Shown piece by piece: positions 34,351-44,457 of a stretch of 64,000 bases of DNA (the first letter of the stretch is position 1; every line of letters starts with the position of its first letter). Below the pieces are notes generated by a model, which saw nothing but the letters and a program-made list of their open reading frames with translations, was not told where the DNA came from and ran no database searches. Origin of the DNA: DASSUW01 sp963759375 (GTDB lineage: Bacteria; Actinomycetota; Thermoleophilia; Solirubrobacterales; Solirubrobacteraceae). The stretch covers positions 186,001 to 250,000 of the forward strand of contig CAVWYY010000003.1 of assembly GCA_963759375.1 (NCBI GenBank). Reading direction: 5' to 3'. The translations under genes and the position numbers were made by a program.

Positions 34351-34694
34351 GCGTCGAGCGCCCGCGAGGCGCGCTCGAGGAGGTCCTCGGCGAGGTCGCC
34401 GCCCCAGTGGGCCGCGCCCACCTCGGCGCCCGTCGCCTCGCGGATGCGATCGGCGACGCGCTCGGCGCCGTTGCGATCGGTGTCCGGGAGCAGAGCCAGC
34501 AGGTCGTCGCTGCCGTCCCAGCGGGCGAAGATGTCCGCGCCGCGCAGGACGGCGCCAAGGTCGTTGGCGTCGGCGCCGCGCACCAGCAGCACCGAGAACT
34601 CGCGGCCGTAGCGGACGCCGGCGGCCACGAGGCGGCGCAGCATCCAGCGGCCGAGCGGCGCGGGCAAGGGGCCGATCAGGTCTTCGAGGTCCAC
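34335..34694 (-). CDS. Short degenerate GGDEF-like protein
   Basis: 119 residues that align with the C-terminal half of a GGDEF domain: LVRGADANDLGAVLRGADIFARW, then DGSDDLLALLPDTDRNGAERVADRIREATG. In active cyclases the box after ARW reads GGDEF; here it is DGSDD, so the catalytic Gly-Gly-Asp/Glu is lost. The N-terminal strands of a full GGDEF domain are missing. It cannot be an active cyclase as written. It may bind c-di-GMP or be a relic. It lies 18 bases downstream of ychF, probably in the same transcript. Confidence 0.65.
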   Translation of the reverse strand: MDLEDLIGPLPAPLGRWMLRRLVAAGVRYGREFSVLLVRGADANDLGAVLRGADIFARWDGSDDLLALLPDTDRNGAERVADRIREATGAEVGAAHWGGDLAEDLLERASRALDAQPKT

Positions 34695-34712
34695 ATCCTT
34701 ACTAACGGCAGG

Positions 34713-35795
34713 TCAGGGCGTGAACTTGACGGTGATCACATCACCATCGCCCATCGGGTAGTCCCGCCCCTCCAAACGTAGAGTGCCGCGCTCCCGTGCG
34801 GCGGCGTATCCGCCGGCGTCGACGAGCTCCTTCCAGCCGATCACCTCGGCGCGTACGAACCCACGCTGGATGTCGGAGTGGATCTCGCCGGCCGCGTGCC
34901 AGGCGGTCAGCCCGCGCCGGAGGTGCCAGGACTGCGCCGGCTTGTCCTCGCCGGCGGTGAAGAAGGCGAGCAGGTCGAGCAGCCCGAACGCGCCCTGCAC
35001 GACGCGCTGGAGCCCGGACTCGCCGACCCCCATCTCGTCGCGCATCATCGTCGCCTCGTCGTCGTCGAGCTCGGACAGCTCGGCCTCGATGCGCGAGGAG
35101 ATCGCCACTGCGGCGGCGCCGTGGGCCGCCGCGTGGTCGGCGACGACCGACGGGACGGAGTCGTCGCCCTCGTCGACGTTGGCGACGAACAGCACCGGCT
35201 TGCCGGTCAGCGGCGACAGGTTGCGCAGCGCGTTCGGCGCCGCGTCGGGCACCGGGACGGTGCGTGCCGGTTCCCCCGCCTGCAGCGCCGCGATCAGCCG
35301 GCGCAGCCACTCCTCCTCGGCGATCGACGCCTTGTCACCGCCGCGCGCCTCGCGCACCACGCGGGCGTGGCGGCGCTCGGCCTGCTCGAGGTCGGCGTAG
35401 ATCAGCTCGGTCTCGATCGTCTCGATGTCGGCGGCCGGGTCGACGCGCCCGTCCGGATGGATGACGTTCTCGTCGCCGTGCGTCCGCACCACGTGCAGCA
35501 GCGCGTCGGTCTCGCGGATGTTGGCCAGGAACTGGTTGCCGAGCCCCTCGCCCTTGTGCGCCCCCGCCACCAGGCCGGCGATGTCGTGGAACTCGATCGT
35601 GTCGGGGACCACGCTGGAGGCGCCGATCGTGCGGGCCACCGCGTCAAGCCGCTCGTCCTGCACCGGGACGACCGCGACGTTGGGCTCGATCGTCGTGAAC
35701 GGGTAGTTCGCCGCCTCGGCGCCGGCGCGCGACAGCGCGTTGAACAGCGACGACTTGCCGGCGTTCGGCATCCCGACGATCCCGACCTTCATCAT
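34713..35795 (-). CDS. ychF: Obg-like ATPase YchF
   Basis: 360 residues, standard length. The G1 motif GMPNAGKSSLF is followed by NYPFTTIEPN and the G3-like DIAGLV; the G4 site has a non-canonical NKxD-like form (ANVD) as expected for this ATP-preferring branch. The C-terminal TGS-like domain is seen in DLLAFFTAGEDKPAQSW and HSDIQRGFVRAEV. YchF binds ribosomes and is linked to oxidative stress. The ATG overlaps the PAP2 stop (ATGA), so it is in an operon with PAP2, a 79-residue protein and the epimerase. Confidence 0.95.
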   Translation of the reverse strand: MMKVGIVGMPNAGKSSLFNALSRAGAEAANYPFTTIEPNVAVVPVQDERLDAVARTIGASSVVPDTIEFHDIAGLVAGAHKGEGLGNQFLANIRETDALLHVVRTHGDENVIHPDGRVDPAADIETIETELIYADLEQAERRHARVVREARGGDKASIAEEEWLRRLIAALQAGEPARTVPVPDAAPNALRNLSPLTGKPVLFVANVDEGDDSVPSVVADHAAAHGAAAVAISSRIEAELSELDDDEATMMRDEMGVGESGLQRVVQGAFGLLDLLAFFTAGEDKPAQSWHLRRGLTAWHAAGEIHSDIQRGFVRAEVIGWKELVDAGGYAAARERGTLRLEGRDYPMGDGDVITVKFTP

Positions 35796-36298
35796 CGGCC
35801 CAGGCTCCTCCCGAGCACCGTGCCGAGCGCTGCGCCGGCGGCGACGTCGGACGGGTAGTGCACGCCGAGGTACAGGCGCGAGAAGGCCATCGCGGCGGCC
35901 GCGCCGAGCAACGGCGCGGGCGGCAGCAGCGCGCCGAACGCCTGGGCGGCGGCGAACGAGGACGTCGAGTGCGACGACGGGAAGGAGAGGCCGGTCGGCG
36001 TGATCATCAGGTGCGGCAGGTCCTCGACGATCGGCCGGCGCCGGCCGATCGCGACCTTGATCGAGGTCGAGACGAGGTACGCTCCGCCCACGCAGCCGGT
36101 CGCCCGCACCCAGCGGCGGCGGTTGCGCGCATCGGCCGCCGCGCCGCACGCGCCGATCGCCAGCCACAGCGCGCCGTGCTCGCCCAGCCGCGAGTAGCGG
36201 CGCACCCAGCGGACGGTCTCCGGCGTGTGCCCGAGCGAGCGCACGCGCCGGTAGATCGCGAGGTCCAGCGCGTTGAGGGCGACACGGAGCGAGTGCAA
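35792..36298 (-). CDS. PAP2-family membrane phosphatase
   Basis: 168 residues with the three PAP2 phosphatase motifs: KVAIGRRRP, FPSSHSTSSF and SRLYLGVHYPSD. Four membrane helices are visible. The family dephosphorylates lipid pyrophosphates or phosphatidic acid. The start is a TTG 3 bases after the preceding gene's stop. It may act with the divergent-side lipid kinase at 36977, but that is only a thought from proximity. Confidence 0.87.
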   Translation of the reverse strand: MHSLRVALNALDLAIYRRVRSLGHTPETVRWVRRYSRLGEHGALWLAIGACGAAADARNRRRWVRATGCVGGAYLVSTSIKVAIGRRRPIVEDLPHLMITPTGLSFPSSHSTSSFAAAQAFGALLPPAPLLGAAAAMAFSRLYLGVHYPSDVAAGAALGTVLGRSLGR

Positions 36299-36301
36299 GT
36301 A

Positions 36302-36541
36302 CTAGAAGCCGACGCGGTGCTCGCCGGACTCGACCCGCAGATATGCGACTTGGCCGAGGTCGACGAGGACGGCGCCGTCGGTGGCCTCCACCTCGTACCA
36401 GCCGTCCTGCTTGTCCTGGAGCGCCTTGCGCAGCGCCGCGAGGTCGGCGTCGGCCAATCGCAGCGACAGCACCTGGCCGCCACCGGTGAAGCCCACTGCC
36501 GCGCGACGCGCGCTGGGCGGGGCCTTCGTCGGATCACTCAT
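36302..36541 (-). CDS. Small conserved-looking cytoplasmic protein of unknown function
   Basis: 79 residues. The ATG overlaps the epimerase stop by 3 bases (ATGA), and the codon pattern is the same as its neighbours, so it is probably real. The body TGGGQVLSLRLADADLAALRKAL and the C-terminal VEATDGAVLVDLGQVAYLRVESGE suggest a small alpha-beta fold with no membrane segment and no Cys. I do not recognise a family. Its place between methylmalonyl-CoA epimerase and PAP2 gives no functional clue. Confidence 0.6.
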   Translation of the reverse strand: MSDPTKAPPSARRAAVGFTGGGQVLSLRLADADLAALRKALQDKQDGWYEVEATDGAVLVDLGQVAYLRVESGEHRVGF

Positions 36542-36951
36542 ACATGCACCGCCGCGGGTTGAACGAGCTCGGTCAGGACTCCGCCGGAGGCGGAGGGATG
36601 CAGGAACGCGACACGCGAGCCGCGGATGCCGGTGCGCGGCGCCTCGTCGATCAGCCGCAGGCCGGCGGCCCGCAGCTCATCGAGCGTGGCGGCCACGTCA
36701 TCGACCCGGTAGGCCACGTGATGCAGGCCCGGGCCGCGCTTCTCGATGAAGCGCCCGACCGGCGTGTCGGGCGAGAGCGGTGCCAGCAGCTCGACGTGGC
36801 TCTCGCCGACGTCGAGCAGCGCGGCCTCCACGCCCTGCTCGGCCACGGTCTCCCGGTGCACGAGCGGCATGCCGTACGTGTCGCGATGGATGGCGATCGC
36901 GGCGTCCAGGTCGCTGACCGCGATGCCGATGTGGTCGATGCTGCCGAACAC
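36538..36951 (-). CDS. mce: Methylmalonyl-CoA epimerase
   Basis: 137 residues of the VOC fold. Metal ligands are visible as IDHIGIAVSD (His), GESHVELLAP (Glu side), GPGLHHVAYRV (His) and LTELVQP (Glu). The family racemises methylmalonyl-CoA between propionyl-CoA carboxylase and mutase. The GTG at 36951 is proposed. The divergent lipid kinase gene starts 26 bases away, and the mce gene begins the mce-79 aa-PAP2-ychF operon. Confidence 0.82.
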   Translation of the reverse strand: MFGSIDHIGIAVSDLDAAIAIHRDTYGMPLVHRETVAEQGVEAALLDVGESHVELLAPLSPDTPVGRFIEKRGPGLHHVAYRVDDVAATLDELRAAGLRLIDEAPRTGIRGSRVAFLHPSASGGVLTELVQPAAVHV

Positions 36952-36976
36952 GACGGCGAGTGTACCCTCAGCGCCA

Positions 36977-37813
36977 GTGCGCATCGCCCTCACCGCCAAC
37001 CGCGACTCGGGCGGCGGTCTGGACCCGGCGCCGCTCGCGGCGGCCATGCGCGGGGCCGAGGTCGAGGTGCTCGGGATCGACGAGCTCGACCGGGTGCCCA
37101 CGCTCGAACCCGACCGGATTGTGGTGGCCGGCGGCGACGGCACGATCGGGCCTGTGGCCGCGCTGGCAGGGCGTCTCGGCGTGCCGCTGGCCGTGATCCC
37201 CGCCGGCACGGCGAACGACTTCGCGCGCGCTCACGGGCTGCCCACCGACCAGATGGATGCCGCCGAGCTCGCCGCGACCGGGACCTCCTTGGAGGCGCTC
37301 GAGCTCGGCCGGCTGGCGGACGGGCGGCCGTTCGTCAACGTCGCCAGCGCCGGGCTCGCCTCGGTCGCCGCGCGCAACGCGCAGCCGCTCAAGCACCGGC
37401 TCGGCCCGCTCGCCTACGGCGTCGGCGCGGCCCGCGCCGCGGTGTCCGCCGGCCCGCTGGAGGTGACCGTGCGCGCCGACGGCGAGGAGGTGTACGTCGG
37501 CGGGGCATGGCAGGCGATCGTTGCGGTCAGCGGCGCGTTCGGCGGCGGCAGCGGGGTCGGGCAAGCCGATCCCGGAGACGGCCTGCTCGACATCGTCGTG
37601 CTGCCGGCCGGCTCGCGCGTCGGCCTCGCCCGCCGCGCCTGGGGCCTGCGGACGCACACGATCGCCGAGCAGAACGGCGTCCCCCACGCGCGCGCTCACG
37701 TGATCGAGGTGGACGGCGCCGACGAGCTCAACGTCGACGGCGAGCTGACCACCGGCGGGCTCGAGCGGGTGACCGTCGAGGGCGACGCGTTCAGTCTCGT
37801 GGTGCCAGCCTGA
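36977..37813 (+). CDS. Diacylglycerol kinase-family lipid kinase
   Basis: 278 residues. The DAGK catalytic signatures GGDGTIGPV and AVIPAGTANDFARAHGLP lie in the first third; the C-terminal half is a beta-rich domain with VDGELTTGG. These enzymes (DgkB/YegS type) phosphorylate diacylglycerol or related lipids. The GTG is preceded by TACCCT and 8 bases, again the leaderless layout. The gene is divergent from mce, and its last 23 bases overlap the convergent EAL/GGDEF gene. Confidence 0.85.
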   Translation: MRIALTANRDSGGGLDPAPLAAAMRGAEVEVLGIDELDRVPTLEPDRIVVAGGDGTIGPVAALAGRLGVPLAVIPAGTANDFARAHGLPTDQMDAAELAATGTSLEALELGRLADGRPFVNVASAGLASVAARNAQPLKHRLGPLAYGVGAARAAVSAGPLEVTVRADGEEVYVGGAWQAIVAVSGAFGGGSGVGQADPGDGLLDIVVLPAGSRVGLARRAWGLRTHTIAEQNGVPHARAHVIEVDGADELNVDGELTTGGLERVTVEGDAFSLVVPA

Positions 37814-39992
37814 CGCCATCGCGGCCCTGCCGCTTGACGTCGTAGAGCGCCTCGTCGGCGCGGGCGACGACCGCCTCGTCGCTCTCCTCGTCCCCGGCCA
37901 GCGCGAGGCCGACCGACACGGTCGAGCCGAGCCGCTCGCGGGCCTGCGACCGCAGCTGCCAGCCGATCTGCTCTGCCTGATTCTCGTCGTCGCACTCGAA
38001 CACGAGCGCGAACTCGTCGCCGCCGATGCGGAAGGCGCGTCCGCCGGCCGGGGCGGCGGAGCGCAGCAGCGCGGCCATCGCGCGCAGCACATCGTCGCCC
38101 GCCGCGTGGCCGCGGGAGTCGTTGATGTCCTTGAACCCGTCGACGTCCGCGATCAGCACGGCGGTGCTGCGACCCGGCCGGGTCGACTGGCGCACGGACG
38201 GCAGCGTGTCGTGGAACGTGGCGTGGTGGCCGAGGCCGGTGAGCGGGTCGCGCGCCGCGCGCTCGCGCAGCTCGAGGACCGCGGCGGCCATGCGCAGCCC
38301 GCCGGCGGCCTGGACGGCGAGCAGCTCCAGCAGCTCGACGTGCTCGGTCGGCAGCCGGCGCGGGGAGCGGTCGGCGAGCACGAGGACGCCGACGCGCTGG
38401 CCCGCCGCGGTGAGCGGGAGCACGATCAGCGACGCGGCGCCGGCGGCCCGCAGCGGCTCGTGGCCGTCGAAGCCGCGGCCGGCCGCCTCGGCCACCGTGT
38501 AGCAAGACGTGCCGCGACTGACCCAGCCCGCGATCGCGGTGAGCTCGCCGGCAGTGAGGTCGGAGAAGGCGACCGCGAACGGGCCTTCCGCGTGGTGGAC
38601 GTAGAGGCTGCCGTGCCCATCGGTGAGGGCGAGCATGCCCGACTCGAAGCCGGCCAGCGCGCGCGCCGAACCGACCGTCTCGCGCACGATGTCCTCAGGG
38701 TCCTCGAGCGCGGAGATGCGGCCGACGGCGCGGGCGAGCTTCTGCGCCGGCATGACCGTGATCTCCGGGCCGCCGAGCTGGTCGATGCGGCGGGCGAGCA
38801 GGTCGGCACAGCGGCCGAGCTCCCAGCGGGCACCCTCGTCGAGCGCGGTCGGCGACTCGACGTTGACGACGCCCACGGTGCGGCCGGCGATCTTCATCGG
38901 CGCGCACAGCTCGGCGACGACCGACGGCACCGACTTCAGGAAGTCCGGGTGGCTCTCGGTGTCGGAGACCTCGGTGATCTCGCCGGTGCGGAACGTGCGG
39001 CCGATGATCCCGGCCGACGACGGCATGCCGTCATAGACCTGCCAGTAGCCGCGCACGGCCTGGCAGCGCAGACGGCCGCCCTGCTCGAGGTAGACGCTCG
39101 GCATCAGGCCGGTGCGGGCGAGGTGCTCGACGACGACGGTGGCCGCGTCGCGCACAGTGGGCGCGGTCGCGATGGCGCGCTCGAGGCGCCCGCCGCCGGA
39201 CGAGGACACGTGCAGCGGAGCGGCCGCGGTCACCGGGCAGACGGGCCACGGCTCGGCGGGGCGCCCGAACAGCCAGCCCTGGCCGTAGTCGGCGCCCGCC
39301 TCGCGAAGCACGGCGAGCTCCTCGGGGCGCTCGACGCCCTCGGCGACCACACGGGCGCCCACCTCGCGGGCGAACGCCACGGTGGCGCGCAGGACGGCCT
39401 GGCGGGAGGCGTCGAGGTCGACGCCGGTGACCATGCCGCGGCAGAGCTTGAGGAAGTCGGGCCGGATCTCGGCGACGTACTCGAGCGAGGTGAACCCGGC
39501 GCCCGCGTCATCGACGGCGATCAGCGCGCCGCGGGCGATCCAGGGCTTCAGGCGCTGCTGGATGCGCTTGATGTCCTGGACGGCGTCCTGCTCGGTGAGC
39601 TCGATCACGAGCCGCTGTGGAAGCTTCTCGGCGAGCCGGGCGAGCCCGGGGTGGCCGAGCGCGTCGGGGCCGACGTTGACGAACAGCAGCCGGCCGTCGG
39701 GCGGCGAGCCCGCCTCGGTGATGGCCGCCCAGCACGCGACCTCGAGGTCGTGGCGCAGGCCGGAGGGGCCGGCGGCGGCGAGCGTGACGTCCGGCGGGAG
39801 CGCGACGAGGCCCGGGGGCGAGGGGAAACGGGCCAGGCCCTCGTAGCCGATCGGCTCGAGGTCGCTCAGACGGACGATCGGCTGGAAGACCGCGCGGATG
39901 GCGCCAGGCGCCAGCAGCCCACGGAAGTCGTCGGCGCGATCCGCGGACACGCGCGGAGCAGCAGGGTCCAGCTCGCCCATCTTTCGGGGCAT
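37791..39992 (-). CDS. EAL-GAF-GAF-GGDEF c-di-GMP enzyme
   Basis: 733 residues in reverse of the usual order. Residues about 25-260 are an EAL phosphodiesterase domain: YEGLARF (EAL written EGL), FVNVG, IELTE, VDDAGAGFTSL (DDFG-like loop), FLKL, AEGVERPEE and QGWLFG. Two GAF-like sensory domains follow (residues 280-570, VCPVTAAAPLH..., ITEVSDTESHPDF; SCYTVAEAAG). The C-terminal GGDEF domain is intact, RIGGDEFALVFE, with LIADVDGFKDINDSRGH. No membrane segment. It likely makes and breaks c-di-GMP in response to a GAF ligand. ATGs at 39992 and 39980 are both possible. Confidence 0.9.
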   Translation of the reverse strand: MPRKMGELDPAAPRVSADRADDFRGLLAPGAIRAVFQPIVRLSDLEPIGYEGLARFPSPPGLVALPPDVTLAAAGPSGLRHDLEVACWAAITEAGSPPDGRLLFVNVGPDALGHPGLARLAEKLPQRLVIELTEQDAVQDIKRIQQRLKPWIARGALIAVDDAGAGFTSLEYVAEIRPDFLKLCRGMVTGVDLDASRQAVLRATVAFAREVGARVVAEGVERPEELAVLREAGADYGQGWLFGRPAEPWPVCPVTAAAPLHVSSSGGGRLERAIATAPTVRDAATVVVEHLARTGLMPSVYLEQGGRLRCQAVRGYWQVYDGMPSSAGIIGRTFRTGEITEVSDTESHPDFLKSVPSVVAELCAPMKIAGRTVGVVNVESPTALDEGARWELGRCADLLARRIDQLGGPEITVMPAQKLARAVGRISALEDPEDIVRETVGSARALAGFESGMLALTDGHGSLYVHHAEGPFAVAFSDLTAGELTAIAGWVSRGTSCYTVAEAAGRGFDGHEPLRAAGAASLIVLPLTAAGQRVGVLVLADRSPRRLPTEHVELLELLAVQAAGGLRMAAAVLELRERAARDPLTGLGHHATFHDTLPSVRQSTRPGRSTAVLIADVDGFKDINDSRGHAAGDDVLRAMAALLRSAAPAGGRAFRIGGDEFALVFECDDENQAEQIGWQLRSQARERLGSTVSVGLALAGDEESDEAVVARADEALYDVKRQGRDGVRLAPRD

Positions 39993-40021
39993 CGGCAGAG
40001 CGCCGAGGCCTCTTGAGTGGG

Positions 40022-40044
40022 TCGGACGTCCGGATGACGTCCGA
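40022..40044. promoter_or_regulatory. Perfect 9-base hairpin between ftsH and the EAL gene
   Basis: TCGGACGTC (40022-40030) and GACGTCCGA (40036-40044) pair perfectly over 9 bases with the loop CGGAT. The site lies 32 bases downstream of the ftsH stop and 30 bases upstream of the EAL/GGDEF start. It could be a factor-assisted terminator for ftsH or an operator for the c-di-GMP gene. No T-run follows on the minus strand. Confidence 0.4.
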
Positions 40045-40076
40045 TCGCATCAGACGCCGACCGGAGGGAGGCGGAG

Positions 40077-41666
<1,590 letters not shown>

Positions 41667-41673
41667 GGAGGCA

Positions 41674-41717
41674 AGTATGCCCTTGCCCCCGGAATCCGGA
41701 CTAGGGTCTAGACCCTA
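41674..41717 (-). promoter_or_regulatory. ftsH promoter and 16-base palindromic operator
   Basis: TAGGGTCTAGACCCTA at 41702-41717 is a perfect 16-base palindrome overlapping the stop of the DUF1385 gene. On the minus strand CATACT (41679-41674) is a -10 box 7 bases from the ftsH ATG. The palindrome thus lies at the upstream edge of the -35 region of the same promoter, a good place for a regulator. The binding protein is not known. Confidence 0.5.
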
Positions 41718-42509
41718 AACAGACGGCTGGGTTTCGACCCTGAGGATCTCTGCTAGGGCGGCGCGCCCGACCTCGAGCTGGCGCTCGTCCGGCTCGCGCG
41801 TGCCGATCAGCCGCTGCAGCTCGAAACCGGGCCTACGCAGGGCTTTCGCCAACTTCGTGCCGCCGTTGCGCTCGCACCAGGCGAACACCTCGACCGCCGC
41901 CGCGGTCGACGCCACGGCCACGCCGGCGTTGGCCACCGGGCCAGGCCGCTCGAGCACGCGGCGGACGAGCAAAGCGCCGGCGAGGTTGGACGCGAGCATC
42001 GGCGTCACGAGGTGCGAGCCGCAGCGGTCGTGCTCCTTGGCGGCGTCGGCCGCGTCGGGCGTGTCGGACTCGTACGCGGCGATCGCCTTGTGCTCGACGC
42101 CGTGGTACGCCGCCAGCTCGCCGCCGCGCAGAGCGAGCACCGCGGGCGCTAGCGAGAGCATCGCCGCGGCCGCCTCGCCGGAGGCGCCGCGCACGCGCCG
42201 GCGCAGCACCGCGCCGGTGACCGACGCAGCGGCGGCGACGCCGAGCACGCTCGGGTTCTCGAACGGCAGCTTGGCCTGCGGCAGCGCCCGCTTGACCAGC
42301 GGGATCACCACGAACGCCTCGCCGAGGCGCACCACGCCGCGGACGCCCGGCACGCCGTCGGCCGCGGTCACGCGCGGCTTGCGGCCCGAGGCGGTCCTGA
42401 TCTCGCCCGCGTCGTCGCGGACCGAGGCGGCCCAGTGCGTGGGGCCGTGGACCAGCAGGCCGTTGCGCAGGGCCATCCCGCCCAGGCGCAGCTTCTCATC
42501 GTCGCTCAT
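41715..42509 (-). CDS. DUF1385 membrane protein
   Basis: 264 residues. The DUF1385 hallmarks are present: YHGVEHKAIAAYE near residue 130 and EHDRCGSHLVTPM near residue 155. Several hydrophobic helices surround them. The N-terminal part (GGMALRNGLLVHGPTHWA) matches the family start. Its function is not established in general. The ATG overlaps the M20 stop (ATGA). Confidence 0.85.
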   Translation of the reverse strand: MSDDEKLRLGGMALRNGLLVHGPTHWAASVRDDAGEIRTASGRKPRVTAADGVPGVRGVVRLGEAFVVIPLVKRALPQAKLPFENPSVLGVAAAASVTGAVLRRRVRGASGEAAAAMLSLAPAVLALRGGELAAYHGVEHKAIAAYESDTPDAADAAKEHDRCGSHLVTPMLASNLAGALLVRRVLERPGPVANAGVAVASTAAAVEVFAWCERNGGTKLAKALRRPGFELQRLIGTREPDERQLEVGRAALAEILRVETQPSV

Positions 42510-43813
42510 CCGAGCAGTCTCCTTGGCAGTTCGGCGAAGAAGCCGGCGCCGAGCGCGAGGTCCCGGAGGTCGATGCGCTCGTTGCGGGCGTGCATCAGCG
42601 GCCACGTGTCATAGAGCGTCTGGTGGCGCTGGGGGAAGAAACCGTAGGCGACGCAGTCCGGAAACGCCGCACGGAAGTGGCGCGAGTCCGAGAAGGCCGG
42701 CATCACCCACGGGACCGCCTCGGCGCCCGGGTCGCTCTCGCCCACCCACGTGCGGATCGCGTCCATCAGCGGCGACTCGATCGGCGAGCGGTTGCCGACG
42801 ACCTGCTCGAGGAACTCGACCTCGAGGCTGTCGTCGCCGACCAGCGCCTCGACGCGCCGCATCGTGGCTTCGCCGTTCATGCCCGGCGGTACGCGACAGT
42901 CCACGAGCAGCTCCGCCTTGGCCGGGATCACGTTGATCTTCTCGGAAGCGAAGACGCGCGTCGGCGCAGCGGTCACGCGCAGCGTCGGCTCGACCATCAG
43001 CGCCAGGCGCGGCTCGACGGCGCGGATGTTGGCGACCGCGCGCGCCGGGTCGTCCGGGTCCTCGCCGAGCGCGCGCAGGAACGCCTGGGGCTCGGCGACC
43101 ACGTCGAAGTCGGGCTGCCGCTCGCCGATGCGCGTGATGGCCGGCGCGAGCTTGAGCAGCGCGTTCTCGGCAGTCCCCGGCACGGACGCGTGACCGGCGA
43201 CGCCGCGGGCGCGCACGCAGAACCGGAACGTGCCCTTCTCGGCGCAGCAGACGCCGTACAGGCGCCGGTCGCCGTAGGTGATCACCGAGCCGGCGCCCTC
43301 GTTGAGCAGCCAGTCGACGCGACTGAGGTCGGGCCGCTCCTCGGTCAGCCACTTCGCGCCGAGGCGGCCGCCCGTCTCCTCATCGACGACGGAGATGACC
43401 TTCAGCTCGCCCTTGGCGGGCCGCCATCCGCTGCGCGCGAGGGTGGCGGCGGCCACGGCCTCGGCGGCGGTCTGCGACTTCATGTCGATCGCGCCGCGAC
43501 CCCACATGTGGCCGTCGACGACCGTGCCCGACCAGGGATCGTGGCTCCAGTCGTCGGCGTCGGCCAGCACGGTGTCCACGTGCGACAGGTAGCCGAGCAC
43601 GGGGCCCGGCTCGCCCCCTCGGAGCGTGGCGACGAGATTCGGCCGCGCGGACTCCGCGCCGGCCAGCTCGACCTCGAAGCCGGCGTCCTGCAGGTAGCTC
43701 GCCAGCCACTGCTGGCACTCCCGCTCGTCCCCGGGCGGGTTGACCGTGTTGAAGCGGATCAGTCGCGCGAGGACGTCGGTCGTCTCCTGCGCAAGGGCGT
43801 CGCCACCTGCCAT
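42506..43813 (-). CDS. M20 family metallopeptidase
   Basis: 435 residues. The metal-binding signatures are LSHVDTVLAD, GRGAIDMKSQTAAE, EETGGRLGAKWL and the C-terminal ILYDTWPLMHARNE-like His region (WPLMHARNERID). The dimerisation domain lies between. Members cleave dipeptides, N-acyl amino acids or similar. The overlap with the DUF1385 gene and 15-base spacing to the TetR gene put it in the middle of a run of minus-strand genes. The catalytic residues appear complete. Confidence 0.88.
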   Translation of the reverse strand: MAGGDALAQETTDVLARLIRFNTVNPPGDERECQQWLASYLQDAGFEVELAGAESARPNLVATLRGGEPGPVLGYLSHVDTVLADADDWSHDPWSGTVVDGHMWGRGAIDMKSQTAAEAVAAATLARSGWRPAKGELKVISVVDEETGGRLGAKWLTEERPDLSRVDWLLNEGAGSVITYGDRRLYGVCCAEKGTFRFCVRARGVAGHASVPGTAENALLKLAPAITRIGERQPDFDVVAEPQAFLRALGEDPDDPARAVANIRAVEPRLALMVEPTLRVTAAPTRVFASEKINVIPAKAELLVDCRVPPGMNGEATMRRVEALVGDDSLEVEFLEQVVGNRSPIESPLMDAIRTWVGESDPGAEAVPWVMPAFSDSRHFRAAFPDCVAYGFFPQRHQTLYDTWPLMHARNERIDLRDLALGAGFFAELPRRLLG

Positions 43814-43828
43814 CAGATGATCGTAGGG

Positions 43829-44443
43829 CTAGATGACGGCCAGCCGCGATTCGATCGCGCGGCGGGCGAGATCGAACGCGGCCTCGTCGCGATCGATCTG
43901 GTAGCGCATGTTGGCGGCGGTGGGGATCGCGTCGAGCTCGAAGGCGATCTGCTCGGGGTCGGCGGCCGGGTCCAGGTGGCCCTCGCGCTGGGCGGCGCGG
44001 ACGCAGTCGGCCACAAGCTTCGACCAGTCGGCGAACTGCGCGAGGATCGCGTCGCGGACCGGGCCGGGATGGCGGCCGTCGTACTCCATCCGCGCGGCGT
44101 CGAAGAAGCAGCCGCCGCGGAACACGCCGTCGCGGAGGTACTCGAGCTTGGCCTCGAGCAAGGCGGCGAGCCGGGGCAGGCCGCGGTCGGCGGCGAGCGC
44201 AGGCTGCACGACGGTCCTGACGAAGATCTCGCGCGCGGCCTCGATGGTCGCGAGCTGGAGCTCCTCCTTGGAGCCGAAATGCGCGAACAGGCCGCTCTTG
44301 CTCATGCCGAGCTCAGTGGAGAGGCGGCCGATGGTCAGACCCTCGAGGCCCTCGACCGATGCGAGGTCGACCGCGGTGGCCAGGATCGATTCACGTGTCC
44401 GCCGGCCGCGCTCGCGGCGACCGTCGAGGAGTTCCTCCGTCAT
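43829..44443 (-). CDS. TetR family repressor
   Basis: 204 residues. The N-terminal helix-turn-helix reads RESILATAVDLASVEG, then TIGRLSTELGMSKSGLFAHFGSKEELQ, the typical TetR DNA-binding domain. The C-terminal ligand domain has a CFFDAARMEYDG segment. It is divergent from the MFS gene, with two matching operator-like sites in the intergenic region, so it most likely represses itself and the transporter until a drug or metabolite binds. The ATG at 44443 begins the conserved region. Confidence 0.9.
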   Translation of the reverse strand: MTEELLDGRRERGRRTRESILATAVDLASVEGLEGLTIGRLSTELGMSKSGLFAHFGSKEELQLATIEAAREIFVRTVVQPALAADRGLPRLAALLEAKLEYLRDGVFRGGCFFDAARMEYDGRHPGPVRDAILAQFADWSKLVADCVRAAQREGHLDPAADPEQIAFELDAIPTAANMRYQIDRDEAAFDLARRAIESRLAVI

Positions 44444-44457
44444 GCCCTGAGAAAGTA

